Assembly: GCA_963556255.1 (NCBI GenBank)
Contig: OY744613.1
Location: forward strand, 51,870,949-51,934,948
From: Allolobophora icterica
Taxonomy: Eukaryota; Annelida; Clitellata; Crassiclitellata; Lumbricidae
Direction: 5' to 3'
Length of the DNA stretch: 64,000 bases
The notes under the pieces are model-generated. The model made no database searches and was not told where the DNA came from. It was given only the letters and a program-made list of their open reading frames with translations. Within the stretch, counting starts at the first letter, position 1; each line of letters starts with the position of its first letter. Position numbers and translations under genes: made by a program. This document shows positions 33,494 through 48,365 of the stretch, piece after piece.

Positions 33494-34771
33494 ATGATGC
33501 ACAATCAAAAGGCATCAAATTTACTCCACAAATATAATCTGTGTTCCATGGATGAAGAACAAGATTTGTATCAATCAGAAATGTCAGTGGAATGCCACAA
33601 AGATACAACAAGATACCTTGTAGCAACACATGCAAATGGAAAACCATACAAATGTGAATTATGTGGAAAAGAATTTGCAAGAAGAGGCAAACTGGAATGC
33701 CACATGAGAATACACACTACGGAAAGACCATACAAGTGTGATTTATGTGACAAGGCTTTTGCAAATAAGAGTGACCTCGTGAGGCATTCGAAGACTCATA
33801 ATGGAGAGAAACCATATGAATGTCAAATATGTCACAAGTCGTTTACAAGCAATAGGCATATGAGAACCCACACTGGAGAGAAACCATACAAATGTCTTCT
33901 ATGTCACAAATCATTTGCATGGAGTAATAATTTGAACAGCCATATGAAAACCCACACTGGTGAGAAACCTTTTAAGTGTGAATTGTGTGACAAGTCTTTT
34001 GCACTGAAGGGTGATCTGATTAGACATTCAAAAACCCATAATGGAGAGAAACCACACAAATGTCACTTATGTCCCGGAGCATTTATACGAATTGATCAGT
34101 TGAATGCCCATGTGAGAACACACACCGGAGAGAAACCATACAAATGCCTACTATGTCACAAATCTTTTACATGGAAGTGTAATTTGAACAGCCATATGAA
34201 AACCCACACTGGTGAGAAACCATTTAAGTGTGAATTGTGTGACAAGTCTTTTGCACTAAAGGCTGATCTTATTAGACATTCAAAAGCCCATAGTGGAGAT
34301 AAACCACACACATGCGAAGTATGTTCCAATGCTTTTGCAGAGAAAGTTGAGCTGAGGAGGCATTTGCTAACACATAATGGAGAAAAAAGATGCAAAGACA
34401 AATTATCTGACAAGGATTTTGGCAATCTTCAATCTGTGAATGATGATGCAAATACTGAGACTGGAGAGAAACCAACGAGATCTGGATTATTCCACGCAAC
34501 AGTTGAAAGTGTTGATCATCTGATTAGTCATACAGTTACACACACAGAAGAAAAACAAAATCTGGAAGTATTTGGGAATCATACATCAACTGTTATTGAA
34601 ACTGATTCTTTCCAGGTGAAATGTTATGGATGTGTATTATGCAATGGAATGTTTGAAATAGAAAAAGAATTTACGGAGCACTGTTTGCAGTTGTGTTACG
34701 CTCCTGTGGAGGGTGACTTTGCTGAACTGTTTAAAGATTCGCTGCCAAATTCTTTTATTTCAAGGAAATAG
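33494..34771 (+). CDS. C2H2 zinc-finger protein, 9 fingers (array copy 1)
   Basis: The first in-frame ATG is 33494. ATG 33548 (MDEEQD) is an alternative and is the better conserved one, since the extra N-terminus is broken in copies 3 and 4. The predicted product is nuclear. Nine fingers: the third lacks four residues (CQICHKSFTSNRHMRTH, C-X2-C-X8-H), the others are canonical. Then come a spacer ending HTEEKQNLEVFGNH and the module YGCVLCNGMFEIEKEF...HCLQLC followed by DFAELF. It lies 3.2 kb upstream of array copy 2, with near-identical 5' sequence. The frame is open and looks functional. Confidence 0.9.
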   Translation: MMHNQKASNLLHKYNLCSMDEEQDLYQSEMSVECHKDTTRYLVATHANGKPYKCELCGKEFARRGKLECHMRIHTTERPYKCDLCDKAFANKSDLVRHSKTHNGEKPYECQICHKSFTSNRHMRTHTGEKPYKCLLCHKSFAWSNNLNSHMKTHTGEKPFKCELCDKSFALKGDLIRHSKTHNGEKPHKCHLCPGAFIRIDQLNAHVRTHTGEKPYKCLLCHKSFTWKCNLNSHMKTHTGEKPFKCELCDKSFALKADLIRHSKAHSGDKPHTCEVCSNAFAEKVELRRHLLTHNGEKRCKDKLSDKDFGNLQSVNDDANTETGEKPTRSGLFHATVESVDHLISHTVTHTEEKQNLEVFGNHTSTVIETDSFQVKCYGCVLCNGMFEIEKEFTEHCLQLCYAPVEGDFAELFKDSLPNSFISRK

Positions 34772-37700
34772 ATTTATTAGTTTTAAATTATTCTGTTTTC
34801 CAACATGTTGTTAATTAGTGACAGTGTTGTTCTTACATTTGTAGCATCCAATAGAGATGTGTTTCTCGATAAAACTTTCTTTAATGCATTTCGGTTTATT
34901 CCTGCTGGCAATAATTTATTGGCATCTGTATAATTTTATAGAATGACAAATACTTTTACTAAATGTTTAGTACTTTGTTTGTAGTTTTGGGTTTGTTTTT
35001 TGTTTGATGCTTTTAAAGTCAAAGGGAAGTTGAAAGAGACGATGTTTGAATTAAATTACCGGTAATGCTTTGGCTCTGATGTAACAGATGTTTGAGCCCT
35101 GCTTTGAATTTAGCCATTGAATTGTTCGGATAGTTGGTGAGTTGAAGGTAAACAGTGATGCTGAAATGTCAAGATTGAGCAAAGACTTGTTAGCTGGATG
35201 CCAAGTCCATAACATGAACATGCCAAGTTGATCATAGAGATGCAAAGGATAAGAATTAGATATAGCCTACAAGGGATCATAATTATGAACCTACGCTTAG
35301 AGAAAAAATGACATCCAGAGATAATTATTTATACTATGCACAAGAATTCTGCCCCAAAAGTTTTTCTCATTCTTGAGTAATCATTCCTGCAGATAAAACT
35401 ACGACACTAATATTGATGCTATAACAATGTTCGCGCATAGTCAACCCTCTATTGAAAGCTAAATCTCCCAGAAATGTCCAGATAAATATGTGCAAGTTAA
35501 TAAAAGAAATTATGCACAGTCTGAGTACAATCTGTGTTGTGGTACAAAAAGAAAGACAATGAGTACAGAATAATAAAATCTTGGTAAGAAAGTTATTTCT
35601 CTACAGAGCAGAACATAGAAGCAGTTCAGTACAGCTAGCATCAGTTCAGTGAAAACCAGGCAACGATGCGAACTGCAGCAATACACGGGTCGGTTGTGAC
35701 TAAAACAGCCGCTAGAGGACGGAACATTAACTTTTAATCCTACTTCTGTTGAGAATATTATCTTTTCATTTTTCGCCATTTCTTTTAAGTCGTCAAAGGA
35801 AATCGATTATTTTCAAATTTCCTTCCTATACCGGTATGCCTAAGTATCACATGCTCTTCCATGTACCTTGTGATAATGTATAATGTATAAATTCTAATTC
35901 TCGTACCGTATGATTATGTATTATTTCTGATTTGTGTCTTCAATTATGTGTCTGATATTATTATTTCTACATGGTAACAAGTGTTCTGATCAATCAAATG
36001 ATGTGAGTAGTATGGTGGCCTGTGGGGGAACACCTGTCATCGATTAATAGTGATTAAATTGTTACACCTCAGCATTTTGAAACCTTCAGTAGTGAAATAG
36101 TCTCACCTACTGGTAAATTCCTTCAAAATCTGTCATCTGATGTTCAAGATTATGTCAGGTACCGTTCTGCTCCACCTTATATTTTCTCATCCCTAGTTAC
36201 ACATGATTGTGCTGCCCTTGAATCAAGGCGAGGTTAACGCTCGACATCAAAATGAGACTTTGTAGTCAAAGGAGTAAATCTACAAGTGGGAAACTCGAGG
36301 TGGCTGCTCCAGCCGAATGAAACTCTCTGCCAGATCCACTTCAATAATTCTTTCAAAACTAAACTAATTTATTCTGCAAGTGCTATGATTATAACTGCTA
36401 CATTGTAACATGTCCTTTGAGTGATACTGTGTTTTATTAAGGCACGGTATAAAATAAATTGTATTGTATTGTATGTAACCGGAAAGAAATACACTTGGTG
36501 TCCGACTGATGATAACTTATTTTCGTACAGTGCCCTGTTGAGCTTTTTAAGGAAATGGAGCATAATCTCATATCCATTTTATATGTTTCGTATTGTTTTT
36601 ACTACATTTTTCCACAGTAAGTATGGTATAAAGAAGTCAACTTAGGTGTATATTGTACAATGTTATATTTCATCGAAGGAGGACAGTGGCACTCAGCCCG
36701 CAATCCAACTTCTTTTTATTATTTTTCATTGATGTGCTACGCCATTTGAAAGAACTTCATAAAGGTGACCTTAGATTTTGAAACTTCCCTCTTACTTCAG
36801 CATGACTAAGTGTTATCTTCAGTTTTTCTTCTTTCACGTGAATAGAGTTTGTTCCCGTAACGTTATAATTACTTGCCCACGATCGTCTGCAAATTCTAAT
36901 TCCTTCTGTGCCTAGGGTTGGCAGGGTACGTCAACGCGACCATAACTTAAATACTCCTTAGCGGCTGCGCTGTCTTCTCTATCTGGCAATCGGACTCTGG
37001 CCTCCACTGGACTTCGATCTATGGACAACCCATCTGATATGACGTAGCGCTTGTGAATGAGCCAATGTCCTGCGCTTAGCTTTAAAGTACCGTTTATAAA
37101 TTTGGAGTATACGGGCAACGGTAGTGAAGGATGTCAATTACATGTTGCATTTCGGGTTTAAAATGGAGTGATAGAAACTGATGCAGTCTTAGATAAAGAC
37201 TAGAATTAGGAGAAACTATTGGAGTGAGACAAACACTATGAAAAATTATGTTTAAACTTTTGGCAGAGATAGAAATGAAAACGAGTAAGGATATTGGTTT
37301 ATTTTTGATAGGAAGTCATAGTTTAACAGCATGAAACTTGTTTAACACAGTGCGAATTTTTATATTTTGGAAGACTTCGTTTAAATGCGGCAGTTATGCT
37401 AACTGTTTCGACCAAGTGAACCTTCAGTTTTGGAAAAAATATGTTTCTACAGTGTCGAGGGAATATGATCTTTTATCCTTTATTGTTAAATATCTCATTT
37501 GTCTATCCAAACATATTGTAACAATGCTCTAAGCCTTCGGAAAAGTAAAAGCCCAGATAGTTTAAATTTAATTTACAAAAAAAACTTTACAACTTTTCTC
37601 TGCATGCAGCATTTCCATAGTGCAAAATTAATGTCTGAAATTTCAAGCAAAGTCTAAAAAAATTGGTTTTGGAAATACGATATTTTACTGATAAATATTT

Positions 37701-37951
37701 GTTTAACAGGAACTGATCTCTACATGAATGTGAAGACTCACAGCCAGAGAATTTGAAGAAAGTCTCAGAAATACAATAAGATTGACAGAAATTGTGTGTC
37801 ATGAGTTCTCGAAAAATTTCTCAGTTACATATGATAAAAATCTGCATACAGAAGTTCTAGTCATTGAGGTAGAATATACTTTGCTTATACTAAAATTAGA
37901 ATTCATATAAGGTAAAAACCTAATGCTGTACTATTGAAGAGAACTATTCGC
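34772..37951. other. Intergenic unit between array copies 1 and 2
   Basis: No gene. Segments recur between other copies: AGTGAAAACCAGGCAACGAT at about 35650 (also 45925, and about 40515 with one change), CAGCCGAATGAAACTCT near 36310 (also about 41478), and the TTACTTGCCCACGATCGTCT module near 36869. The acceptor-like TTGTTTAACAG is at 37699-37709. Confidence 0.5.
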
Positions 37952-39460
37952 ATGACGCACAGTCCAAAGGCATCAAATTTATTCCACAAATATAACCTGT
38001 GTTCCATGGATGAAGAACAAGATTTGTATCAATCAGAAATGTCAGTGGAATGCCACAAAGATACAACAAGAGACCTTGTAGCAACACACGCAAATGGAAA
38101 ACGATACAAATGTGAATTATGTGGAAAAGAATTTGCAAGAAGAGACAAACTGGAATGCCACATGAGAATACACACTACGGAAAGACCATACAAGTGTGAT
38201 TTATGTGAGAAGGCTTTTGCAAATAAGGGTGGCCTTGTTAGGCATTCGAAGACTCATAATGGAGAGAAACCATATGAATGTAAAATATGTCACAAGTCGT
38301 TTGCAAGCCGCAGTCATATGAGAACCCACACTGGAGAGAAACCATACAAATGTCTACTATGTCACAAATCATTTGCATGGAGTGCTAATTTGAACAGCCA
38401 TATGAAAACCCACACTGGTGAAAAACCATTTAAGTGTGAATTGTGTGACAAGTCTTTTGCAAATAAGGCTGATCTGATTAGACATTCAAAAATCCATAAT
38501 GGAGAGAAACCACACAAATGTCACTTATGTCACAAAGCGTTTCTACGAATTGATCAGTTAAATGCACATGTGAGAACCCACACTGGAGAGAAACCATACA
38601 AATGTCAACTGTGTCACAAATCATTTTCATCTTGTAATCATTTGAAACGCCACGAGAGGATCCACCGTGGAGAAAGACCTTACAAGTGTGATTTATGTGA
38701 CAAGGCTTTTGAAAATAAGAGTGACCTCATGAGGCATTCAAGGAATCATACTGGAGAGAAACCATATGAATGTCAAATATGTTGCAAATCGTTTACAAGC
38801 AGTGGTCATTTGATTGGCCATGTGAGAACCCACACTGGAGAGAAACCATACAAATGTCTACTATGTCACAAATCATTTGCATGGTGTTCTCGTTTGAACG
38901 ACCATATTAAAACCCACACTGGTGAGAAACCATTTAATTGTGAATTGTGTGGCAAGTCTTTTGCACTGAAGTATAATCTTAATAGACATTCAAAAACCCA
39001 TAATGGAGACAAACCACACAAATGTGAAATATGTTCCAAGGCTTTTTCAGAGAAAGTTGACCTGAGGAGGCATTTGTTGACACATAATGGAGAAAAAAGA
39101 TGTAAAGACAAATTATCTGACAAGGATCTTGGGAAGCTTCAATCTGTGAATGATGATACAAATACTGAGACTGGAGATAAACCAATGAGATCTGGATTAT
39201 TCCACACAACAGTTGAAAGCGCTGACCATCTGAATAGTCATACAGTTACACACACAGAAGAAAAACAAACTCTTGAAGTATTTGGGAATCATACATCAAC
39301 TGTTACTGATACTGATTCATTTCTGGTGGTGAAACCTTATGGATGTGTACTATGCAATGAAATGTTTGAAATAGAAAAAGAATTTATGGAACACTGTTTC
39401 CAGTTGTGTTATTCTCCAGTGGACGATGACTTTGCTGAACTGTTCGAAGATTTAATTTAG
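37952..39460 (+). CDS. C2H2 zinc-finger protein, 12 fingers (array copy 2)
   Basis: The first ATG is 37952 (MTHSPKASN); MDEEQD at 38006 is the conserved alternative. It has 12 fingers, the third with the same four-residue deletion as copy 1 ([17 protein letters not shown]). Fingers 7-9 ([33 protein letters not shown]) are not present in copy 1, so the gene differs by finger gain or loss. The C-terminus has the module YGCVLCNEMFEIEKEF...HCFQLC and DDDFAELFED. All Cys2His2 ligands outside the short finger look intact. The frame is open, so this is probably a functional nuclear DNA-binding protein. Confidence 0.9.
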   Translation: MTHSPKASNLFHKYNLCSMDEEQDLYQSEMSVECHKDTTRDLVATHANGKRYKCELCGKEFARRDKLECHMRIHTTERPYKCDLCEKAFANKGGLVRHSKTHNGEKPYECKICHKSFASRSHMRTHTGEKPYKCLLCHKSFAWSANLNSHMKTHTGEKPFKCELCDKSFANKADLIRHSKIHNGEKPHKCHLCHKAFLRIDQLNAHVRTHTGEKPYKCQLCHKSFSSCNHLKRHERIHRGERPYKCDLCDKAFENKSDLMRHSRNHTGEKPYECQICCKSFTSSGHLIGHVRTHTGEKPYKCLLCHKSFAWCSRLNDHIKTHTGEKPFNCELCGKSFALKYNLNRHSKTHNGDKPHKCEICSKAFSEKVDLRRHLLTHNGEKRCKDKLSDKDLGKLQSVNDDTNTETGDKPMRSGLFHTTVESADHLNSHTVTHTEEKQTLEVFGNHTSTVTDTDSFLVVKPYGCVLCNEMFEIEKEFMEHCFQLCYSPVDDDFAELFEDLI

Positions 39461-39638
39461 CTGCCAAACTGTTTTATTTCAAGGAAATGGGTTTATTAGT
39501 TTTAAATAATTCTCTTTTCAAATAATGTGCTAATTAGTGACCGTGTTTTTGTTAGATTTGTAGCATAGAATAGAGATATGTTTCTCTATAATTTATTAGC
39601 ATCTGTATATTTTCCTTAAAAAAGGTCATCGACCAGAC

Positions 39639-39685
39639 CATGGGCGACTTCCCCCCCACCTCTCAGACAAGATCGCCGCCACTGG
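39639..39685. repeat. Deletion derivative of the GGCGGCGATC repeat
   Basis: Only the ends remain: CATGGGCGAC at the left and AAGATCGCCGCCACTGG at the right. See 39913-40137 for the longer copy. Confidence 0.5.
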
Positions 39686-39912
39686 GCCTACCGTTAGCAT
39701 TAGTATGCTGCTTTAAAATTTTTAACTATTATCTCAAGGACAAGATAGACTGACAAATTTAACATTTATGAACATTGAGTGTGAAATTGTGCAACGACTA
39801 AATTTTCAGGATATTGTTAACAGTTTTCTATAACGAAAGTACGTCGTAAACAGTTTTAAATTCATAAATATCTGTGCTATAATTTAAATTTCGTCACCAC
39901 TTATTGATTGAA

Positions 39913-40137
39913 CACATGGGCGGCGATCCAGGGGTCGAGGGGGACGAGACCCCACCTTTAAGAGTTGGGGACACACGATAGAGTTGCCCCCCCTCAATTT
40001 GGAAGAAACACCAAAAAAGGTTCAAAAAAATTTCGCACATGAGCGCGAACAAATTTGTTCACCTCTTTTTTGACCAGATCGGTTCAAAAGTGTCCCGTGC
40101 CCCCCCCCCCACCTGCCAAACAAGATCGCCGCCAGTG
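39913..40137. mobile_element. Short TIR element (CACATGGGCGGCGATC ends)
   Basis: The 225-bp element has imperfect inverted ends CACATGGGCGGCGATC and GATCGCCGCCAGTG and a C-rich inside. A related copy lies at 27126-27345 and a deleted one at 39639. Probably a MITE; the superfamily is not certain. Confidence 0.55.
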
Positions 40138-42104
40138 ACTGAACATATATTATAGTGGCCTACTATACAGTTTTGGAACCAGGCCTACAAAATGTTAATC
40201 CGGCCCTGCTAATAGGCCCTTTGATGCTATAACAGTGTTCATGCATGGTCAACCCTGTATTGAAAACTAAATCTTCCAGAAATGTCCAGGCGAATATGTG
40301 CATACATTATTAGTTGACTTCAATATTTACCGGTACTCGCGACATAAAGTTAATAAAAGAAGTTATGCACTACACAGTCTGAGTAGGCCTACAACCTGTG
40401 TTGTGGAACAAAAACAAAGACAGTGAGTACAAAAATAATAAAATCTTGGTAAGAAAATAATTTTTCTACGGAGCAAAACATAGCAGCAGTTCGGTAGACC
40501 TAGAATCATTTCAGTGAAAACCAGGCAACGTTGCGAACTGCAGCAACGCACGGCACTGATGTGACTAAATTAGTCGCTAGAGAACGGTACATTAGCTTTC
40601 AATCCTATTTCTGTTGAGAATATTATCTTTTAATTTTTCGCCATTTTGTTGATGTCGTCGAAGGAAACGGAGTATATTCAGATATCCTTCCTATACTGGT
40701 ATGCCTAAGTATCACATTCGATTTCTCGTACCGTACGATTATGTATTATTTATGATTTGTGTCTTCAATTATTTGTCTAATATTATTATGTAATTAGTGT
40801 GCAGATCTCCTTACTAGGGTTACTTACGCCCTCCAATTCCCAAATCAACCTTCATAGTTATCGTCTGTCCAGCTGAAATCTAGGTAGTGAAATGCTAAAT
40901 AATACTAGACTATAAATTATAATAGAAAGGCTACGATTACTGTAACACAATCAAATGATGAACTGAATTGTTACCGCACTCTTTTTCTATAGCACTAACA
41001 CACAGTATGGAAATGTCGATTGACATGCTATAAAGATTGTCAGAACACTTATTTGCCTACTTGAGCGGGAGTAGTTGGCTTTGCAGTTGCTAGCACTATT
41101 ATTCTACTAAATAGCGCCGTAGAATCAGAGAATGTTGCATCATTTCTACATGGTAACAAGTGTTCTGATAAATCAAATGATGTGTGTAGTATGGTGACCT
41201 GTGGGGAACACATGTCATCAATTAAGAGTGACTAAATTGTTACACCTCAGCATTTTGAAACCTTCAGTAGTGAAATAGTCTCACCTACTGGTAAATTCCT
41301 TCAAAAATCATTCTGTCCGCTGATGTTCAAGATTATGCCATGTACCGTTCGGCTCCAACTTATTTGTTATCCCTAGTTACACATCAAGGTGAGGTTAATG
41401 TTCGACATCAACATGAGACTTTGTAGTGAAAGGAGTAAATCTACAATTTGGAAATACCCCGTTAGAGGTGGCTGGTCCAGCCGAATGAAACTCTTTGCCA
41501 TAATAAATTGGAAGATCCAATTCAATAATACTTTCAGAACTAAACTCGTTTATTCTCTAAGTACTATGATTATAACGGCTACATTGCAATGCGTCCTTTG
41601 AGTATTTTACTTAGCATTTACTATAATCATAAGTTGTACTTTATTGTATGTATCCGGAAAGAAATACCAGACTGATGATAACTTATTTTCGTACAGTACC
41701 CTGTTGAACTTTTTAAGGATAGGGAGCATATTCAAGTAACCAGTGTATATGTTTTGTATTGTTTTGATTATCTTATTGCACAGTACACATGGTTTAAAGA
41801 AATCAAGTTAATTGTATAGTAGTACAATGTTACATTTATGCGAGAGAGGGCAATGGCACTCAGCCCGCAATCCAACTTCTTTCAATTATTTTCCTTTCTG
41901 TGCTTTTCCTGCAACCCACAGACATTTCTAATCTCATATATTTATATATACCAGACATATATGAATTATATATGTTTCCAAATAACATCCTTATAATATA
42001 TGTTTTTCTCATCAAGTTATCGGCAGGTAAATAAGTTAAAGAGGAGTAAGGCATATCGGTTTATTAGTGATAGGTTGTCATAGTTTAAGAGAGTTTAACT
42101 TCTT
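40138..42104. other. Intergenic DNA between array copies 2 and 3
   Basis: No gene. The array unit recurs here (a CAGTGAAAACCAGGCAACG word at about 40513, CAGCCGAATGAAACTCT at about 41478). The extra length relative to other units comes partly from repeat insertions. Confidence 0.45.
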
Positions 42105-42440
42105 TTCATCATCATCAGTTCCTGACGCCAGCCATTTGGGGGCGATGGGTACGAATACATGATCTCCATTGTCCTCGGTCATTTGTCAAGTCTATTGCCC
42201 CCCTTAATGTTAGTCCAAGTGATGTTATGTCCTCAGTTATATTATCTATCCAGCGTAGTCTTGGTCTGCCTTTGTGTCTTTTCCTTCTAATCTTGCATGA
42301 AGTGCACTGTGCGGGATTCTGTCAACTGACATTCTCTCTACATGTCCAAACCATCGGAGTCTTCGTTGAACGACTTTGTCTAACAGAGTTGTTTTGATGC
42401 CTACTGATTGTCTTATGTCATCGTTTTTTTTAATTTTCTG
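42105..42440 (-). mobile_element. LINE 3' end, minus strand, (TGA)-tailed family
   Basis: The minus strand reads RRLRWFGHVERM, then after a frameshift KGRPRLRWIDNITED and GQWRSCIRTH, ending in TGATGATGATG. This is the coding parent of the short tails at 10536 and 21037. Confidence 0.75.
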
Positions 42441-44867
<2,427 letters not shown>

Positions 44868-45371
44868 CTGCCAAATTGTTTTATTTAAAGGAAATAGATT
44901 TATTAGTTTTAAATTATTCTGTTTTCCAATAATTTGGTAATTAGTTTCGGTGTTGTTGATACATTTTTAGCATCCAATAATGATAGGCTTCTCTATAAAA
45001 CTTGCTTAAATGCATTTCCTGGTGACAATAATTTATTTTCATCTGTATATTTTTATAGAGTGAAAAATACTTTTACTAAATGTTTAGTACTTTGTTTATA
45101 GTTTTGGGTTTGTTTTTGTCTGTTGCTTTTAAGGTAAAAGGGTAGTGGAAAGAATTAATTCTTGAATGAAATTAATGCTATCGCTCTGATATATACGGAC
45201 AGTTGTCTGAGCCCTGCTTTGAATTTAATCATTGAATTGTTAAGTTGGCCGATAAAGGTGAGTCGAAGGTAAATTGGCCAATACTGTCAAGTTTGAGTAA
45301 AGACTTGTTAGCTGGATGCCAAGTCCATAACATGTGCAAGAATGACAGAGAATATACCAAGGTCAGAGTTG

Positions 45372-45408
<37 letters not shown>

Positions 45409-46961
45409 ATAATCATATATATGAAAATAATCGAAAATGGGCCCCACTATATATATATATATATAGCTTACAAGGTATCATAATTATATACCTCTGCTTA
45501 AATAAAACAATGACATCCAGAGATGTTTACTATAGAGAAGGATTCTGCCCAAAAGTATTTCTAATTTCTGTGTGATGTGTTAAGATAAAATGACGAAACT
45601 TATATTCTTGACATAACATAACAGAGGTTTAAGGTGGTTTAGAAGGCTAAAGCCAATGTCCATTCATGAAAACTAAATCTTCCAGATAAACAACTGTGTT
45701 TACGTATCTATTCACGACTGCGTATTTGTCAGTTTGAAAATATGAAACGAAGATTATTATTATTATAAAGTTAACAAAATAATTTATGCACTGTCTGTGT
45801 ACAATCTGTGTTGTGGAACAGACACAAAGACAGTGAGTGCAGAATAATAAAATCTTGGTAAGAAAATTATTTTTCTACGGAGCAAAACATGGAAGCAGTT
45901 CAAAAGAACTAAAATCACTTCAGTGAAAACCAGGCAACGATGCGAAGTGCAGCAATACATGGCACGGGAGGTAACAAAATTAGTCGCTAGAGGTCGGGGT
46001 AGTAGCTTTCAATCCTACTTCTTTTCAGATTATTATCATTTTATATTTCGCCATTTTGTTTTTGTCGTCAAAGGGAACTCAATATTTTCAGAGTTCCTTC
46101 TTATGCTGGTATGCCTAAGTATTACATTCGCTTTAGCGTACCGTATGATTATACATAATTTCTAATTTGTGTCTTAAATTATTTGTCTGATATTATGTAA
46201 TTCGTCTGTAGATTCTCCTTGCTTACGCCATTCAATTCCCAAATCAACCATCCATCATAGCCTTCATAGTTATAGTCTGTCGAGCAGCTGGACAGACGAC
46301 AGTTTTGCTAACTGCTCCGGCCAAATGAACTGTCAGTTTTGGAAAAAATTCTTGCACAATGTTGAGTAAAAATACGCTTTTATCTTTTATTATTAAATAT
46401 CGCATTTGTCGATACAAAACATAGTGTAGTAATGCGTTAAGCCTTTGGGAAAAAACAGATACCTGAAAATTAGTTTATTTCTTTATATTATTTACAATGT
46501 TTGTCTTTACATGCAGCGTTTCTATCGAGTGCAGATGTGTACAATTTCAGGCAAAATCTGGAAAATTTGTTTAGGAATTATATTTTTTACTGCTAAATAT
46601 TTGTTTGACAGGAACTGCTTTCACTGACAGGAATATCTTACCTCTAAGTGAACGTGAAGAATCACATCCAGAGAACATGTTGAAAGTTTCAGAAATGCAT
46701 AAAGATTGACACAAACTGTGCAATATAAGTTCTCAAAAACATGGATATCTATAGAATAAAAATCTGCATACAAAAGTGCCAATAAATGAGTTAAAATATA
46801 CTTGCCTATGCTAAAATTAGATTTCATAATGAGAAAAGAAACAACACACTTCTATCTTTAAGAGAATTATCTGCATGATGCACAGCCAAAAAGCATTAAA
46901 TTGATTCCATGAATTTATCCTGGATTCCATAGATGAAGAACAAGATTTCTATAAATCAGAA
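44868..46961. other. Intergenic unit between array copies 3 and 4
   Basis: Array-unit sequence with (AT)n runs at 45374-45404 and 45449-45466. The acceptor-like TTGTTTGACAG is at 46601-46611. No gene seen. Confidence 0.5.
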
Positions 46962-48365
46962 ATGTCAGTGGAATGCCACAACGTAACAGCAAGAGACTTT
47001 GTGGCAACACAAGCAGATGAAAATCCATACAAATGTGAATTATGTGGAAAAGATTTTGCAAGGAGAGATAAACTGAAATGCCACAGGAGAGTACACACTG
47101 CAGAAAAGTCATACAAATGCGAAATATGTGGAAAACTGTTTGCAAGAAGTGATGAGCTTAAATATCACACAAAAACCCACTCTGCAGTAAAACCACAAGA
47201 ATGTGATTTATGTGGTATTACATTTGAATCGTCTTCTGAACTAAAGAAACATCAACGAATGCATTCAGGAAAGAAGCTACATGAATGCCAATTTTGTCTC
47301 AAAGTGTTTCTACGATCAGATACTTTGAATAGGCACACAAGTACTCACACCGGAGAAAAACCTTACAAATGTGAATTGTGTGGCAAAGAATTTGCAAGTA
47401 AAGATAAACTGAAAAGCCACATGAGAACACACACTGGGGAAAGACCACACAAGTGTGATTTATGTGACAAGGCTTTTGCAAACAAGAGTGACCTCGTGAG
47501 GCATTCGAAGACTCATAGTGGAGAGAAAACACATGAATGTAAAATTTGTCACAAATCGTTTACAAGCAGTAGTCATTTGAATGGCCATGTGAGAACCCAC
47601 ACTGGAGAGAAACCATACAAATGCATGCTATGTCACAAATCATTTTCATGGGGTACTAATTTGAGCAACCATATTAAAACCCACACTGGTGAGAAACCAT
47701 TTAAGTGTGAATTGTGTGAAAAGCCTTTTGCGTTAAAGGCTGATCTTATTAGACATTCAAAAACCCACACTGGTGAAAAACCATTTAAGTGTGAATTGTG
47801 TGACAAATTTTTTGCGCTAAAGGCTGATCTTATTAGACATTCAAAAACCCACACTGGTGAGAAACCATTTAAGTGTGAGTTGTGTAGCAAGCCTTTTGCA
47901 CTAAAGGTTCATCTTGTTAGACATTCAAAAACTCATAATGGAGTTAAACCATACAAATGCGACTTTTGTTCCAGGGCATCTAAACGAATTCATCATTCGA
48001 ATTGCCATATGAGAACCGACTCTGGAGAGAAGCTTAGAGCTTTTGCGGGGAAGGGTGATTTGCAGAAGCATTCGGAAACCCTTAACGTAGAGAAAACTTT
48101 AACAGTTGAATCACATACCAAAAGTGTTGAGCAAACTGAGGGTTCGAATCACGAAGTGAAAACTTTTACAAGAGGAAAGCAAAATCTGGAAATATTTCTG
48201 AATCACACATCAACTGTTATTGAAACTGTTTCTTTCCAGGTGAAAAGTTATGGATGTGTACTATGCAATGAAATGTTTGAAATAGAAAAAGAATTTATGG
48301 AGCACTGTTTCCAGTTGTGTTATTCTCCAGTGGACGATGACTTTGCTCAACTATTTGAAGATTAG
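46962..48365 (+). CDS. C2H2 zinc-finger protein, 11-12 fingers (array copy 4)
   Basis: This has 467 residues from ATG 46962 (MSVECHN). The family start MDEEQDF is lost here: the codon at about 46929 is ATA, and the longer upstream frame meets a TGA. It carries eleven intact fingers and a degenerate twelfth (CDFCSRASKR...CHMRTD). Fingers 9-11 are nearly identical 84-bp units ([19 protein letters not shown]), a young tandem expansion. After the spacer come the module YGCVLCNEMFEIEKEF...HCFQLC and DDDFAQLFED. The frame is open. It may still be translated from the downstream ATG; its expression is uncertain. Confidence 0.82.
   Translation: MSVECHNVTARDFVATQADENPYKCELCGKDFARRDKLKCHRRVHTAEKSYKCEICGKLFARSDELKYHTKTHSAVKPQECDLCGITFESSSELKKHQRMHSGKKLHECQFCLKVFLRSDTLNRHTSTHTGEKPYKCELCGKEFASKDKLKSHMRTHTGERPHKCDLCDKAFANKSDLVRHSKTHSGEKTHECKICHKSFTSSSHLNGHVRTHTGEKPYKCMLCHKSFSWGTNLSNHIKTHTGEKPFKCELCEKPFALKADLIRHSKTHTGEKPFKCELCDKFFALKADLIRHSKTHTGEKPFKCELCSKPFALKVHLVRHSKTHNGVKPYKCDFCSRASKRIHHSNCHMRTDSGEKLRAFAGKGDLQKHSETLNVEKTLTVESHTKSVEQTEGSNHEVKTFTRGKQNLEIFLNHTSTVIETVSFQVKSYGCVLCNEMFEIEKEFMEHCFQLCYSPVDDDFAQLFED

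Noticed and set aside
48145..48160. tRNA-like GGTTCGAATCAC word
   Set aside because: Lies inside the zinc-finger coding frame, with no cloverleaf around it.
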